From contig NZ_JAJGSX010000054.1 in NCBI RefSeq assembly GCF_021245725.1, positions 1 to 50,073 on the forward strand: a DNA stretch of 50,073 bases, given 5' to 3'. This stretch comes from Pseudonocardia sp. TRM90224. GTDB taxonomy: Bacteria; Actinomycetota; Actinomycetes; Mycobacteriales; Pseudonocardiaceae. The notes under the pieces were generated by a model. The model did no database searches, was not told where the DNA came from, and was given only the letters and a program-made list of their open reading frames with translations. Below, one piece after another: positions 23,603 through 32,932 of this stretch. Numbering within the stretch: position 1 is the stretch's first letter; each line of letters opens with the position of its first letter. A program made the translations under genes and the position numbers.

Positions 23603-24660
23603 AGGGCCCGCGCGACGGCCGCGGGATCGATCGGGACGATCGTCGGGTCGGCCGCGGTGAGCAGCGCGGTGTCGGGGTCCTTCAGCCCGTGGCCCGTGAC
23701 GGTGCACACGACGAGCGAGCCGGGCGGGAGCGTGCCGTCGCCCGCCGACTGGAGCAGCCCGGCGACGCTCGCCGCCGACGCGGGCTCGACGAACACCGCC
23801 TCGCGCGAGGAGAGCAACCGGTATGCCGAGAGGATCTCGTCGTCGGTCACGGCGGCGAACCGACCGCCGGACTCGTCACGGGCGGTGACCGCGGCGGCCC
23901 ACGACGCCGGCGCGCCGATCCGGATCGCCGTCGCGATCGTCTCGGGGTTGCGCACGGGTGCGCCGTGCACGAGCGGCGCGGCGCCCTCGGCCTGGTAGCC
24001 GAACATCCGCGGGGCCTCGGTGATCAGCCCGTCGGCTAGGTAGGACCGGTAGCCGGCCCAGTAGGCGGTGATGTTGCCGGCGTTGCCGACCGGGAGGCAG
24101 TGCACGTCGGGCGCCCGGCCCAGCTCGTCGCACACCTCGTACGCCGCGCTCGCCTGCCCCGCGATGCGGGTGGGGTTGACCGAGTTGACGAGTGCGGCGA
24201 TCGGGTAGTCGGCCGCGGTCTTGCGCGCCAGCTCGAGGCAGTCGTCGAAGTTGCCGTCGATCTGCAGGATCCGCGCGCCGTGCGCGACGGCCTGCGCCAG
24301 CTTGCCGAGCGCGATCTTGCCCTGCGGGACGAGAACGGCGCAGGTCAGGCCGGCGCGGGCGGCGTACGCGGCCGCGGAGGCCGACGTGTTGCCGGTGGAG
24401 GCGCAGATCACACCCTGCGCGCCCTCGGCGAGGGCGGCGGTGACCGCCATAGTCATGCCGCGGTCCTTGAACGAACCGGTCGGGTTGGCGCCGTCGACCT
24501 TGAGGTACACCTCGCAGCCGGTCAGCTCCGAGAGAACCGGCGCCGGCAGCAGCGGGGTACCACCCTCGCCGAGGGTGACGACGTGCCACTCCGGCTGCAC
24601 CGGCATGCGGCTGCGGTAGGCCTCGATCACACCTGGCCATCTGACGAGCTTGGGGTTCAT
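23590..24660 (-). CDS. thrC: Threonine synthase
   Basis: 356 residues, PLP fold type II; converts O-phosphohomoserine to threonine. PLP lysine in NPTGSFKDRGM, phosphate loop VGNAGNITAYW, and the STGNTSASAAAYAARAG segment. Short class, as in other actinobacteria. The ATG overlaps the hom stop by 4 nt (ATGA). Confidence 0.96.
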   Translation of the reverse strand: MNPKLVRWPGVIEAYRSRMPVQPEWHVVTLGEGGTPLLPAPVLSELTGCEVYLKVDGANPTGSFKDRGMTMAVTAALAEGAQGVICASTGNTSASAAAYAARAGLTCAVLVPQGKIALGKLAQAVAHGARILQIDGNFDDCLELARKTAADYPIAALVNSVNPTRIAGQASAAYEVCDELGRAPDVHCLPVGNAGNITAYWAGYRSYLADGLITEAPRMFGYQAEGAAPLVHGAPVRNPETIATAIRIGAPASWAAAVTARDESGGRFAAVTDDEILSAYRLLSSREAVFVEPASAASVAGLLQSAGDGTLPPGSLVVCTVTGHGLKDPDTALLTAADPTIVPIDPAAVARALELQ

Positions 24661-25988
24661 ATCGCCAGCCCCTTCCGGCCCAGGTCCTCGACCCGCAGGA
24701 CGCTCTCCACGCCCAGCACGACGTCGAGGCTGCTCAGGACGCGAACGGTAGCCGCAAGCGCGGCCTCCGGGGCGGCATGTGTGACCACCACCAAACGCGC
24801 GGCCGTGCCGTTCCCGCCGTTCCCGACGCCGGTCTGGCGCACCGCCGCGAGGCTCACACCGTGGCGGGCGAACTCGCCGGCGATCGTGGAGAGCACACCG
24901 GCGCGGTCGGTGACGTCGAGGCTCACGTGGTAGCGCGTCGGCACTGTGTCCATCGGCAGCACGGCGAGGCTCGCGTACGCGGAGTCGCGCGGCCCGCGAC
25001 CACCGACGACGCGGTTGCGGGCGACCGCGACGAGGTCGCCGAGCACCGCGCTGGCCGTCGGCGCACCGCCGGCGCCCTGCCCGTAGAACATGAGCTGGCC
25101 GGCGGCCTCCGCCTCGACGAACACCGCGTTGAAGGCGCCGTCGACCGACGCGAGCGGGTGCGCCGCGGGGATCATCGCGGGGTAGACGCGGGCGGAGACC
25201 GACTCGGGCAGGTCGCCGCTGGCCGGGACCCGCTCGCAGATGGCCAGCAGCTTGATGACGCAGCCGAGGCCCTTCGCGGCCGAGATGTCGGCGGCCGAGA
25301 CGTTCCTGATGCCCTCGCAGTGCACGTCGGCGCTGGTCACGCGGGTGTGGAAGGCGAGAGAGGCGAGGATCGCCGCCTTCGAGGCTGCGTCGTAGCCGTC
25401 GACGTCGGCGCTCGGGTCGGCCTCGGCGTACCCGAGGCGGGTCGCCTCCTCCAGCGCGTCGGCGTAGCTCGCGCCGGAGGCCTCCATCGCGGAGAGGATG
25501 AAGTTGGTGGTGCCGTTGACGATCCCGGCGACGCGCGTGATGCGGTCGCCGGCCAGCGACTCGCGCAGCGGCCGCAGCAGCGGGATCGCACCGGCGACGG
25601 ACGCCTCGTAGTAGAGGTCGGCGCCCGAGGCGTCGGCCGCCTCCGCGAGCGCGGCGCCGTCCTCGGCGAGCAGCGCCTTGTTCGCCGTCACCACCGACTT
25701 GCCGGCCTTCAACGCCTCCAGCAGCAGCGAGCGGGCGGGCTCGATGCCGCCGATCACCTCGACGACGACGTCGACGTCGTCGCGCGTGACCAGGCCTTGC
25801 GCGTCGGTCGTCAGCAGATCGCCGAGGTCGGCGTGCTTGTGCGGCCTGCGCACCGCCACCCCGGCCAGCTCGACGGGCGCTCCGGCGCGGGCGGCGAGCT
25901 CGCCGGCCTGCTCACGCAGCAGGCGGACGATCTCGGTGCCGACGGTGCCGCAGCCGAGCAGTGCGACGCGGATCGGTTTCACAGCCAC
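24657..25988 (-). CDS. hom: Homoserine dehydrogenase
   Basis: 443 residues. Reduces aspartate semialdehyde to homoserine with NAD(P)H. N-terminal Rossmann motif VALLGCGTVGTEIV, catalytic-domain GIVNGTTNFILSAM and GYAEADPSADVDGYDAASK, and a C-terminal ACT domain beginning PTRYHVSLDVTDRAGVLSTI, the usual site of threonine feedback. Start: GTG 25988 with GAGG 8 nt upstream; GTG 25982 is almost as good. Confidence 0.95.
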   Translation of the reverse strand: MAVKPIRVALLGCGTVGTEIVRLLREQAGELAARAGAPVELAGVAVRRPHKHADLGDLLTTDAQGLVTRDDVDVVVEVIGGIEPARSLLLEALKAGKSVVTANKALLAEDGAALAEAADASGADLYYEASVAGAIPLLRPLRESLAGDRITRVAGIVNGTTNFILSAMEASGASYADALEEATRLGYAEADPSADVDGYDAASKAAILASLAFHTRVTSADVHCEGIRNVSAADISAAKGLGCVIKLLAICERVPASGDLPESVSARVYPAMIPAAHPLASVDGAFNAVFVEAEAAGQLMFYGQGAGGAPTASAVLGDLVAVARNRVVGGRGPRDSAYASLAVLPMDTVPTRYHVSLDVTDRAGVLSTIAGEFARHGVSLAAVRQTGVGNGGNGTAARLVVVTHAAPEAALAATVRVLSSLDVVLGVESVLRVEDLGRKGLAI

Positions 25989-26040
25989 CCTTCGATCCTC
26001 ACTGGTAACGAGACGTCGACTGAACCACTTGAGTGCCGGC

Positions 26041-27483
26041 TCACCCGGGGACTTCCAGCCGGAAGAGGTCGGCGTCGGTCTCGCGACGCAGCAGCACCCT
26101 GGCCGCGCCGTCACGCACAGCGACGACAGCGGGGCGCGGGAGCCGGTTGTAGGAGCTGGCCATCGCGTAGCAGTAGGCGCCCGTCGCGGCGACCGCGAGC
26201 AGGTCACCCGGCGCGAGGTCGGCGGGCAGCCAGCAGTCGCGCACGACGATGTCGCCGCTCTCGCAGTGCTTGCCGACGACCCGCGAGAGCACGGCCTCGG
26301 GGTTCCCGTCCAGCTCGGAGGAGCGGGAGACCAGCCGGCAGTCGTACACGGCGTCGTAGAGGGCGGTGCGGATGTTGTCGCTCATCCCGCCGTCGACGCT
26401 CACGTACCGGCGCTGCGCCGAGCGGCCGAGCGGGACGTCCTTCAGCGTGCCGACCTCGTACAACGTGATCGTGCCCGGCCCGGCGATCGCCCGGCCCGGC
26501 TCGACCGCGAGCGCGGGCACGTCGAGGTCCTCGGCGTGGCACTCCTTCTTGACGATCCCGCGCAGCTCCTCGGCGAGCTCGGGGACGTCGATCGGGGTCT
26601 CGTCGGCGCGGTAGGCGATGCCGAAGCCGCCACCCAGGTCGAGCGTGGTGACCGCGACCATGGCGTCGGCGCCGTGCTCCTTGTGCAGCTGCGCGAGGAA
26701 GCGCACCACGCGGTGCGCCGACACCTCGAAACCCTCCGTGTCGAAGATCTGGCTGCCGATGTGGCTGTGCAGCCCGACCAAAGCGAGCCCGGTGGCCTTC
26801 AACACCCTGCGCGCGGCCTCCGCCGCGTCGCTCGCCTCGCCGCCCGCGATGGAGAACCCGAACTTCTGGTCCTCGTGGGCGGTGGCGATGAACTCGTGGG
26901 TGTGCGCCTCGACGCCGACCGTCAGCCGGATCATCACCGGCACGACGACACCGCGGTCGCGGGCGATCGCGTCGAGCCGCACGATCTCGTGGAACGAGTC
27001 GACGACCACCCGCCCGACCCCGGCCTCGACAGCGGCTTCCAGCTCGGCGACCGACTTGTTGTTGCCGTGCAACGCGATCCGCTCCGCGGGGAAACCGGCG
27101 TGCAGCGCGATCGCCAGCTCGCCGCCGCTGCAGACGTCGAGCGAGAGGCCTTCCTCGGCGACCCAGCGGGCGACCTCGGTGCAGAGGAATGCCTTGGCCG
27201 CGTAGTGCACGGCATCGGCGCCGAACGCCGCGGCGAACTCCGCCGCTCGGGACCGGAAGTCCGCCTCGTCGATCACGAACAGCGGGGTGCCGTACCGCTC
27301 GGCCAGGTCGCGGACGTCGACACCGGCGACTCGCAGCGCGCCGTCGACCCCGCGTGCGGCGTTGCGCGGCCAGACCGCCGGCGCGAGGTGGTCGAGCGAC
27401 TCCGCGTCGGACGGGCGGGCGCCCGCCGTCTCCGGCGGGGCCTGGATGCCGGCATGCAGCGGCCCGGCCGGGTGCGCCCTCAC
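26041..27483 (-). CDS. lysA: Diaminopimelate decarboxylase
   Basis: 480 residues, PLP enzyme (alanine-racemase fold); makes lysine from meso-diaminopimelate. PLP lysine in HYAAKAFLC, GGGFGIAY, EPGRAIAGPG and the catalytic Cys in HCESGD. The N-terminal MRAHPAGPLHAG extension is typical for the actinobacterial enzyme and supports the GTG start at 27483, which overlaps the argS stop by 4 nt (GTGA). Located 52 nt upstream of hom. Confidence 0.95.
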   Translation of the reverse strand: MRAHPAGPLHAGIQAPPETAGARPSDAESLDHLAPAVWPRNAARGVDGALRVAGVDVRDLAERYGTPLFVIDEADFRSRAAEFAAAFGADAVHYAAKAFLCTEVARWVAEEGLSLDVCSGGELAIALHAGFPAERIALHGNNKSVAELEAAVEAGVGRVVVDSFHEIVRLDAIARDRGVVVPVMIRLTVGVEAHTHEFIATAHEDQKFGFSIAGGEASDAAEAARRVLKATGLALVGLHSHIGSQIFDTEGFEVSAHRVVRFLAQLHKEHGADAMVAVTTLDLGGGFGIAYRADETPIDVPELAEELRGIVKKECHAEDLDVPALAVEPGRAIAGPGTITLYEVGTLKDVPLGRSAQRRYVSVDGGMSDNIRTALYDAVYDCRLVSRSSELDGNPEAVLSRVVGKHCESGDIVVRDCWLPADLAPGDLLAVAATGAYCYAMASSYNRLPRPAVVAVRDGAARVLLRRETDADLFRLEVPG

Positions 27484-29129
27484 ATCCGCTCCGGAGCGGA
27501 GACGCCCAGCAGGCCGAGGCCGTTCGCGAAGACCTGACGTGCGGCGATGCAGAGGTTGATGCGCACGCGGTGCAGCTCGGTCGGCTCCTCGTCGCCCTTC
27601 GGCAGCACGCGGCACGCCTCGTAGAACTTGTGGTACGCACCGGCCAGCTGCTCCAGATAGCGCGCCACCCGGTGCGGCTCGCGCAGCTCGGCCGCCGACG
27701 CCACAACCGTCGGGAACTCGCCGATCGTGCGGATCAGGTCGCCCTCGCGCGGGTGCTCCAGCAGCCCGAACGCGGTGCTGGGCTCCAGCCCCAGCTCGGC
27801 GGCGTTGCGGGCGAGCGACGCCAGCCGGGCGTGCGCGTACCGGACGTAGTGCACCGGGTTGTCGTTGGTGTGCCTGCTGATCAGGTCGAGGTCGATGTCG
27901 AGCGTCGAGTCGACCGACGAGCGGATGAGCGTGTAGCGCGCGGCGTCGACGCCGACCGCTTCCACCAGGTCGTCCATGCTGACGGCGGTACCGGCGCGCT
28001 TGCTCATCCGCACCGGCTGGCCGTCGCGGAACAGGTTGACCATCTGCCCGATCAGCACCTCGACGACGTCGGGGCTGTCGCCGAACGCGGCCGCGGTGGC
28101 GCGCAACCGCGCGATGTAGCCGTGGTGGTCGGCGCCGAGCATGTAGATGAGCAGGTCGAAGCCCCTGGTCCGCTTGTCCAGGAAGTAGGCGAGGTCGCCG
28201 GCGATGTACGCGGGCGTGCCGTCGCTCTTGATCACCGGGCGGTCCTTGTCGTCGCCCTCGTCGGTGCTGCGCAGCCACCAGGCGCCGTCGGCGAAGTACA
28301 GGTTGCCGGTGTCCTTGAGGCGCTGCACCGCCACCTCCACAGCGCCGGAATCGTGCAACGAGCGCTCGTGGAACCACACGTCGAAGTCGGTGCCGAACGC
28401 GTGCAGCGCCCGCTTGATCTCGGTGAACATCAGGTCGACCCCGACCTTGCGGAACACCTCGTCGCGCTCGGCGTCGGGCAGCGCGAGCGCGCCCGGCTCC
28501 GCGGCGACGACCTGCGCGGCGATCTCTCCGATGTACGCGCCGCCGTACCCGTTCTCCGGGGTCGGCTCGCCCTTCGCGGCCGCGACGAGCGACTCGACGA
28601 ACCGGCTGATCTGGCCGCCGGCGTCGTTGAAGTAGTACTCGCGGGTGACCTTCGCGCCACGCGCGGACAGCACGCGGCCCAGCGCGTCGCCGACGGCGGC
28701 CCACCGGGTGTGCCCGAGGTGCAGCGGGCCCGTCGGGTTCGCGGAGACGAACTCCAGGTTGACGTTGAGGCCCGAGTACTCGTCGCCGGTGCCGTAGGAA
28801 CCGGCCGCGGCGAGCGTCTCGGTGAGGATGCCGCCCTGCGCGTCGGCGGCGAGCCGCAGGTTGATGAAACCCGGCCCGGCGACCTCGGCCGACGCGATGC
28901 CCTCGCGGGACGCCAGCTCCTCGACCAGCCAGCCGGCCAGGTCGCGCGGGGCGACCCCGGCCTTCTTCGCGGTGCGCATCGCGACGTTCGTCGCGTAATC
29001 ACCGTGATCGGGGTTGCGCGGCCGCTCCACGCCGACGTCCACCGGCAGCGCAGCCAGGTCGAGCCCGCGTCGGGAGAGCACATCGGACGCAGCGGCACGG
29101 ACCAGTTCTGCGAGCAGGGCGGGAGTCAC
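27480..29129 (-). CDS. argS: Arginyl-tRNA synthetase
   Basis: 549 residues, class I. The HIGH signature reads HLGH (PTGPLHLGHTRWAAVGD) and KMSKS reads RMSKR. N-terminal Arg-tRNA D-loop-binding domain (VERPRNPDHGDYATNVAM) and C-terminal DALR domain ending GVSAPERM. GTG start 6 nt from a TAGACT box; no ribosome site. Heads the argS-lysA-hom-thrC-thrB run. Confidence 0.97.
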   Translation of the reverse strand: MTPALLAELVRAAASDVLSRRGLDLAALPVDVGVERPRNPDHGDYATNVAMRTAKKAGVAPRDLAGWLVEELASREGIASAEVAGPGFINLRLAADAQGGILTETLAAAGSYGTGDEYSGLNVNLEFVSANPTGPLHLGHTRWAAVGDALGRVLSARGAKVTREYYFNDAGGQISRFVESLVAAAKGEPTPENGYGGAYIGEIAAQVVAAEPGALALPDAERDEVFRKVGVDLMFTEIKRALHAFGTDFDVWFHERSLHDSGAVEVAVQRLKDTGNLYFADGAWWLRSTDEGDDKDRPVIKSDGTPAYIAGDLAYFLDKRTRGFDLLIYMLGADHHGYIARLRATAAAFGDSPDVVEVLIGQMVNLFRDGQPVRMSKRAGTAVSMDDLVEAVGVDAARYTLIRSSVDSTLDIDLDLISRHTNDNPVHYVRYAHARLASLARNAAELGLEPSTAFGLLEHPREGDLIRTIGEFPTVVASAAELREPHRVARYLEQLAGAYHKFYEACRVLPKGDEEPTELHRVRINLCIAARQVFANGLGLLGVSAPERM

Positions 29130-29141
29130 CGGCCAAGTCTA
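29130..29141 (-). promoter_or_regulatory. Leaderless-type promoter of argS
   Basis: Minus-strand TAGACT (29136-29141) is exactly 6 nt before the argS GTG. A second TAGACT (29178-29183) on the plus strand may serve the divergent DUF3105 gene, leaving that gene a leader of about 30 nt. Confidence 0.5.
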
Positions 29142-29221
29142 TGAGGTGCTGCTAACGGGAATCTCAGGCGCCGCTCCTAGACTCGGCAACGGCTCAACGA
29201 TTCCCCGAGGTCTGGACGCTC

Positions 29222-30013
29222 ATGGTCAGCGGCAAGAACAGCAAGTCCACGCGCAAGGTGAAGCCGACCGTCGTCGTCCGGCGCAAGGCAACACCTTGGG
29301 GAATGATCGCGGCGATCACCGCCATCGTCCTGTTCGCGGGGGCCATCGGCACCTACTACGTCGTAGAGATGAATGCCAAGCAGGCCCGCACCGCCGCGTT
29401 GGCCGCGTACGTCCCGAGCCCGGAGAACCGCGACCCCTCCACGAAGATCGAGGGCGTCGTCGTCAAGGAGTACAAGGGCGGCCAGCACATCGACCGCACC
29501 CAGAAGGTCGCCTACACCAACAGCCCGCCCTACGGCGGCGCCCACGACTTCGCGTGGGCCGCGTGCAGCGGCGTCGTCTACCCCGTCGCCGTGCGCAACG
29601 AGAACATGGTGCACTCGCTCGAACACGGCGCCATCTGGATCGCGTACAACCCCGACCAGGTCAGCGGCGCCGCGCTCGACACGCTGCGCGCGAAGGTCGA
29701 CAGCCAGCCCTACATGCTGATGTCGCCCTACCCCGGCCTGAACCAGCCGATCTCACTGCAGTCGTGGGGTCACCAGCTCAAGCTGAGCGACGCCAACGAC
29801 CCCAGGATCGACCAGTTCATCTCGTCGCTGCGGCTGAACCAGTACGCGTTCCCCGAGCCCGGCGCGACCTGCAACGAGATGGGCCCCGGCAACTTCCTCG
29901 AGTCCGCCCCGCCGCCGTTCGAGCCCGCCCCCGAACCGCTCTCACCCGGCTCGACCCCCGAGGTCACCCCCGACGCCGCCGTCGTCCCCGACGCACCGGT
30001 CACCAACGGATGA
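29222..30013 (+). CDS. DUF3105 membrane-anchored protein
   Basis: 263 residues. Basic cytosolic start, one membrane helix (about 27-48, MIAAITAIVLFAGAIGTYYV), then an extracytoplasmic DUF3105 domain with the hallmark NSPPYGGAHDFAWAACSG, VHSLEHGAIWIAY and a Pro-rich C-terminal tail. The conserved His/Cys residues hint at metal or redox handling, but no function is established. Co-transcribed and overlapping (ATGA) with the DUF305 gene; this pair next to argS recurs in related actinobacteria as I recall. Confidence 0.82.
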   Translation: MVSGKNSKSTRKVKPTVVVRRKATPWGMIAAITAIVLFAGAIGTYYVVEMNAKQARTAALAAYVPSPENRDPSTKIEGVVVKEYKGGQHIDRTQKVAYTNSPPYGGAHDFAWAACSGVVYPVAVRNENMVHSLEHGAIWIAYNPDQVSGAALDTLRAKVDSQPYMLMSPYPGLNQPISLQSWGHQLKLSDANDPRIDQFISSLRLNQYAFPEPGATCNEMGPGNFLESAPPPFEPAPEPLSPGSTPEVTPDAAVVPDAPVTNG

Positions 30014-30714
30014 CCATGACGTCCGCGCCCGGGACCGCCGATCTGGACCCCTCCGAACGGTTCCGGCCGTGGCACCGGACCGTCGTCATCATCGCGGTCT
30101 CACTCACCCTGGTGCTCGTCGGCGCGATCTTCGGGATGCTCATCAGGCTCCCCGGAACACCCGCCGCGCCACCCGAAACCGGCTCCGTCGACGTCGGGTT
30201 CGCCCAGGACATGACCGTCCACCACCAGCAGGCCGTCCAGATGGCCGGCTGGGAGCGCGACCACAGCACCGACCCCGTCGTCATCCAGCTCGCCGCCGAC
30301 ATCGAAGCCACCCAGACCGGCCAGATCGGCCGCATGCAGGGCTGGCTCGAACTCTGGGGCGCCGCCGCACTGCCCGTCGGCGGCCACATGGCCTGGATGG
30401 CCGACACCCCCGACGGCCACGGCCACACCCCCGGCGCCCCAACCGCAGGCGTCCCCACCATGCCCGGCATGGCCACCAGCCAAGAACTCCGCGACCTGCG
30501 CGCCGCCACCGGCCCCGACCTCGACGTCAAGTTCCTGCAGCTCATGCTGCGCCACCACCAAGGCGGCGCCGCCATGCTCAGCTACGCCGCCGAACGCGCC
30601 ACCATCCCCCAGGTCCGCAACCTCGCAGCCCAGATGCTGTCCTCGCAGTCGAGCGAAACCGAGTACCTCAGCCAGCTCCTCGCCGAACGCGGGGGTAAAC
30701 CACTCCCCCTCTGA
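30010..30714 (+). CDS. DUF305 family membrane-anchored protein
   Basis: 234 residues. One N-terminal membrane helix (about 22-45), then two DUF305 half-motifs: FAQDMTVHHQQAVQMA and FLQLMLRHHQGGAAM, each with paired His that could bind metal. The segment between is His/Met/Gly-rich (HMAWMADTPDGHGH), which suggests copper or another soft metal (inference). ATG at 30010 overlaps the previous stop; ATG at 30016 is also possible. Confidence 0.85.
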   Translation: MTMTSAPGTADLDPSERFRPWHRTVVIIAVSLTLVLVGAIFGMLIRLPGTPAAPPETGSVDVGFAQDMTVHHQQAVQMAGWERDHSTDPVVIQLAADIEATQTGQIGRMQGWLELWGAAALPVGGHMAWMADTPDGHGHTPGAPTAGVPTMPGMATSQELRDLRAATGPDLDVKFLQLMLRHHQGGAAMLSYAAERATIPQVRNLAAQMLSSQSSETEYLSQLLAERGGKPLPL

Positions 30715-30742
30715 CCGTGCGCTAGTGTTAACTCCGTTGGCC

Positions 30743-30814
30743 GCCCCCGTAGCTCAGGGGATAGAGCACCGCCCTCCGGAGGCGGGAGCGCAGGTTCGAA
30801 TCCTGCCGGGGGCA
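30743..30814 (+). tRNA. tRNA-Arg (anticodon CCG)
   Basis: Full cloverleaf by eye: acceptor GCCCCCG/CGGGGGC, D arm GCTC/GAGC, anticodon stem CCGCC/GGCGG with loop CTCCGGA (anticodon CCG), T arm GCAGG/CCTGC with TTCGAAT, discriminator A. CCA is not encoded. A TAGTGT -10 box is at 30723-30728. The integrase remnant directly downstream suggests that the 3' half served as an attachment site. Confidence 0.95.
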
Positions 30815-30837
30815 CTATCCATCCAACCAGCAAAAAC

Positions 30838-30872
30838 CGGCCCCTCACCTGCTGAAACAGGTAGAGGGGCCG
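30838..30872 (+). terminator. Hairpin terminator after tRNA-Arg
   Basis: CGGCCCCTC-ACCTG pairs with CAGGT-A-GAGGGGCCG around a short loop, followed by the T-rich ATCTTGTTCTG. Fits a rho-independent terminator for the tRNA, and may also face the integrase. Confidence 0.75.
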
Positions 30873-30924
30873 ATCTTGTTCTGTCCGGCTGCGGCCGGTC
30901 GTGGGTGGCCGTCACCGGCTATCT

Positions 30925-30970
30925 GTACCCAGGGCGTTCCCAAGTTCGTTCCCAATGCGTACCCAAGTTC
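30925..30970. repeat. Four tandem 11-12-bp boxes, putative integrase arm sites
   Basis: GTACCCAGGGC, GTTCCCAAGTTC, GTTCCCAATGC and GTACCCAAGTTC follow one another without spacers between the tRNA terminator and the integrase stop. Position next to int and the tRNA fits arm-type binding sites of the former attP (inference). Confidence 0.5.
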
Positions 30971-30975
30971 TGGCC

Positions 30976-31815
30976 CTACGTCGGCCGGTGGCCGAGCGCA
31001 ACGAGCACCTGTCGCCGCGCCAGCGCGTCCTGCCCTTCGAGGGTCTTGGCGTAGACCTTGAGCAACACCTCGACGGAGTGCCCGGCCCACTCGGCCACCT
31101 GCGTGGCCGGGACACCGCCGTTGAGCCACGTCGAGACGCACGCGTGCCGCAGGGCATACGGCTTGGCCGCGAGCGGCCCAGCGGCCGCCTCAGGCGTGAA
31201 CGCGATCCGGCGGGCGGCCCGCCAGGCCCGCATGTAGGTGAGCTTGGGCAGCTCGTCCGCGCGCTCGCCGGGGAACAGCCGGCCGTCGGCGCCGATCCGT
31301 CGGTGGGCCAGGTGCTCCTGCAGGTGCGCCGTCAGCTCCGGCGTGCTCGGCACGATGCGCCCCTCCCCCGCCGCCCGGTTCTTCAGCGGCCTCCGGTCGC
31401 GCTGGTTGCCGTCGTCGGTCCAGTCCGACCCGGCGTAGGGCGTGGCTTCGTCGAGGTGGATCTCTCCCCAACCTTCGGCCGGCAGCACCAGGTTGTCCTT
31501 GCGGATGTTGGCCGCCTCCTCCGGCCGCAGCGCGGCGAAGTACATGAGGGCGAAGAACGCGACCAGCTGCGGACCGGACCGCTTCGTCTCCGCGACCGCC
31601 GCGAGCAGGGTGCGCGCCTGCAGCGGGTTGACCACGGTCCGCCGGTCGACGCCCGTCGAGACCTTCGGCGCGGTCCACTTGAAGGTGGGCAGCGGGTTCG
31701 CGGTGAGCAGCTCCCGCTCCACGGCGTACTCGACGACGTTGAACAGGACCCGACGCCGCTTGGACACGACACTGCCGGCGGCGGGGGTGCCGTCGGTTCT
31801 GCGGGCGATGGTATC
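30976..31815 (-). pseudogene. AICE-type tyrosine integrase, C-terminal part only
   Basis: About 280 residues from RRTDGTPAAGS to the stop are integrase: catalytic Arg in AALRPEEA, the LRHACVSTWLNGG box, WAGHSVEVLLKVY with the nucleophile Tyr in VYAKTL. The N-terminal core-binding half is missing: upstream of about 31815 the same frame runs antiparallel in meaning to a DUF2637 gene read in other frames. It is therefore a 5'-truncated remnant, fused by deletion. In intact pSAM2-like elements int lies beside the tRNA site in this orientation, after spd, rep and xis; those genes are lost here. Confidence 0.85.
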
Positions 31816-32932
31816 GACTCCGCCGACGTCGGATCGGCCTCGATCGCGGCGTTGGCCATCGCAGCGCGCAGCTCGCGGCGCAGCTGCTGCATCGACCGCA
31901 CCCGCGGGCTCGGATGCGTACGGCGCTGCTTCGGCGGCGCGGCGGGCTCGTCGGGACGATCGAGCGTCCCACCCCACCACCGGTGGTGTCGTGCCCGGCA
32001 GGCTTCCCCTCCCCCGGGCGCGAACGCTCGACGTCAGGTGCGGTGGGGTCGGCGGCCAGCCAGGCGCTGATCTGGTCGGCGAGGGTGTCGGCGAGATCGG
32101 TGTCCGGGGCCACGGGCAGGCCGGGGACGATCGCGTGGACCAGCCGTGGCCGGCCGAGCAGCCGCCGGCGCAGAACGTAGCGGCCCGGCGCCACGACCAG
32201 ACGTACAGTGCCGTCGGCGTCGATCTCGGCGACAGCACCGCGGATCGCGGCAAGTCGCGCAGCGGTGATCCTGCGATCCCGGTGCCGTGCCATGCGGGCC
32301 GCGGCCCGCTCGGTGCGGGACCGGAATCCGCCAGCGGTGACGAGCTGGTAGGCGACGACACCTGCGATGGAGACGATCCCCATCACGGCAGCCGGTACCG
32401 GTCCCTGGTCGAGGCCGTGTCCGACGTTCAACCCGGCGGCGACCGCGGCGAAGGTCCACACCCCCAGCTGCAGCGCCCACACCGGCGCCTGCGGGGTGTG
32501 GGCGCGGCAAACCTGGACTGCGAGCGCGAACGCCCACATCCCCAGCTCCGAGAACACCGGCAACACGACACCGGTCACCCCGCCGTAGACACCGACGCCG
32601 TAGGTGGCCATCGACGGCACCGCCATCACCGCGGACGCGACCGCCAACGGGTAGATCAACACGCTCACCCGGTGCGCACTCACCCACCCGACCAGCTGCG
32701 CCCACACCCGAGCCCGCCGGGCGCGACGCGCGTCCCGCGCCTGTGCCCGCCGGGCATCGCGCTCGGCGTCAGCAACGCTCTTCAGCTGCGCCGCCGCCGC
32801 AAGGTCTCGACGTTCCCGCTCGGCTGCCGCGTCCGCGTCCAACCGAGCCTGGCCAGCAGCCGCGACGGCATCGCGGCGCACCTGCTCCGCGCGTGCCGCA
32901 CGATCCAGGCGCCGCTCCTCAGCCCACCCCAT
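31811..32932 (-). pseudogene. DUF2637 (Spd-like) membrane protein of an AICE, frameshifted and 3'-truncated
   Basis: N-terminus: an Arg/Ala/Asp coiled segment, then four membrane helices (VSVLIYPLAVASAVMAV; VYGGVTGVVLPVFSELGMWA; ALQLGVWTFAAVAAGLNVGH; AAVMGIVSIAGVVAYQLV) as in DUF2637 proteins of integrative elements. The frame shifts by one at the GGTGGTGGGGTGGG run (31967-31986): coding continues in another frame with EPAAPPKQRRTHPSPRV and SMQQLRRELRAAM to PTSAES, then breaks into the integrase near 31815. ATG start at 32932 overlaps the stop of the upstream fragment. Confidence 0.8.

Noticed and set aside
26041..28704. A single 887-residue frame continuing lysA upstream through argS
   Set aside because: The upstream 407 residues are argS read out of frame; the lysA start is the GTG at 27483 overlapping the argS stop.
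27189..29144. Long plus-strand open frame opposite lysA/argS
   Set aside because: Mirror frame of argS and lysA; its translation has no domain signature and consists of biased Arg/Val/Asp runs.
30725..31054. Small plus-strand frame across tRNA-Arg and its terminator
   Set aside because: Overlaps the tRNA and has no start support or recognisable domain.
30976..32361. Complete 461-residue integrase
   Set aside because: Only the part after about 31815 is integrase. The N-terminal half is an out-of-frame reading of the DUF2637 gene.
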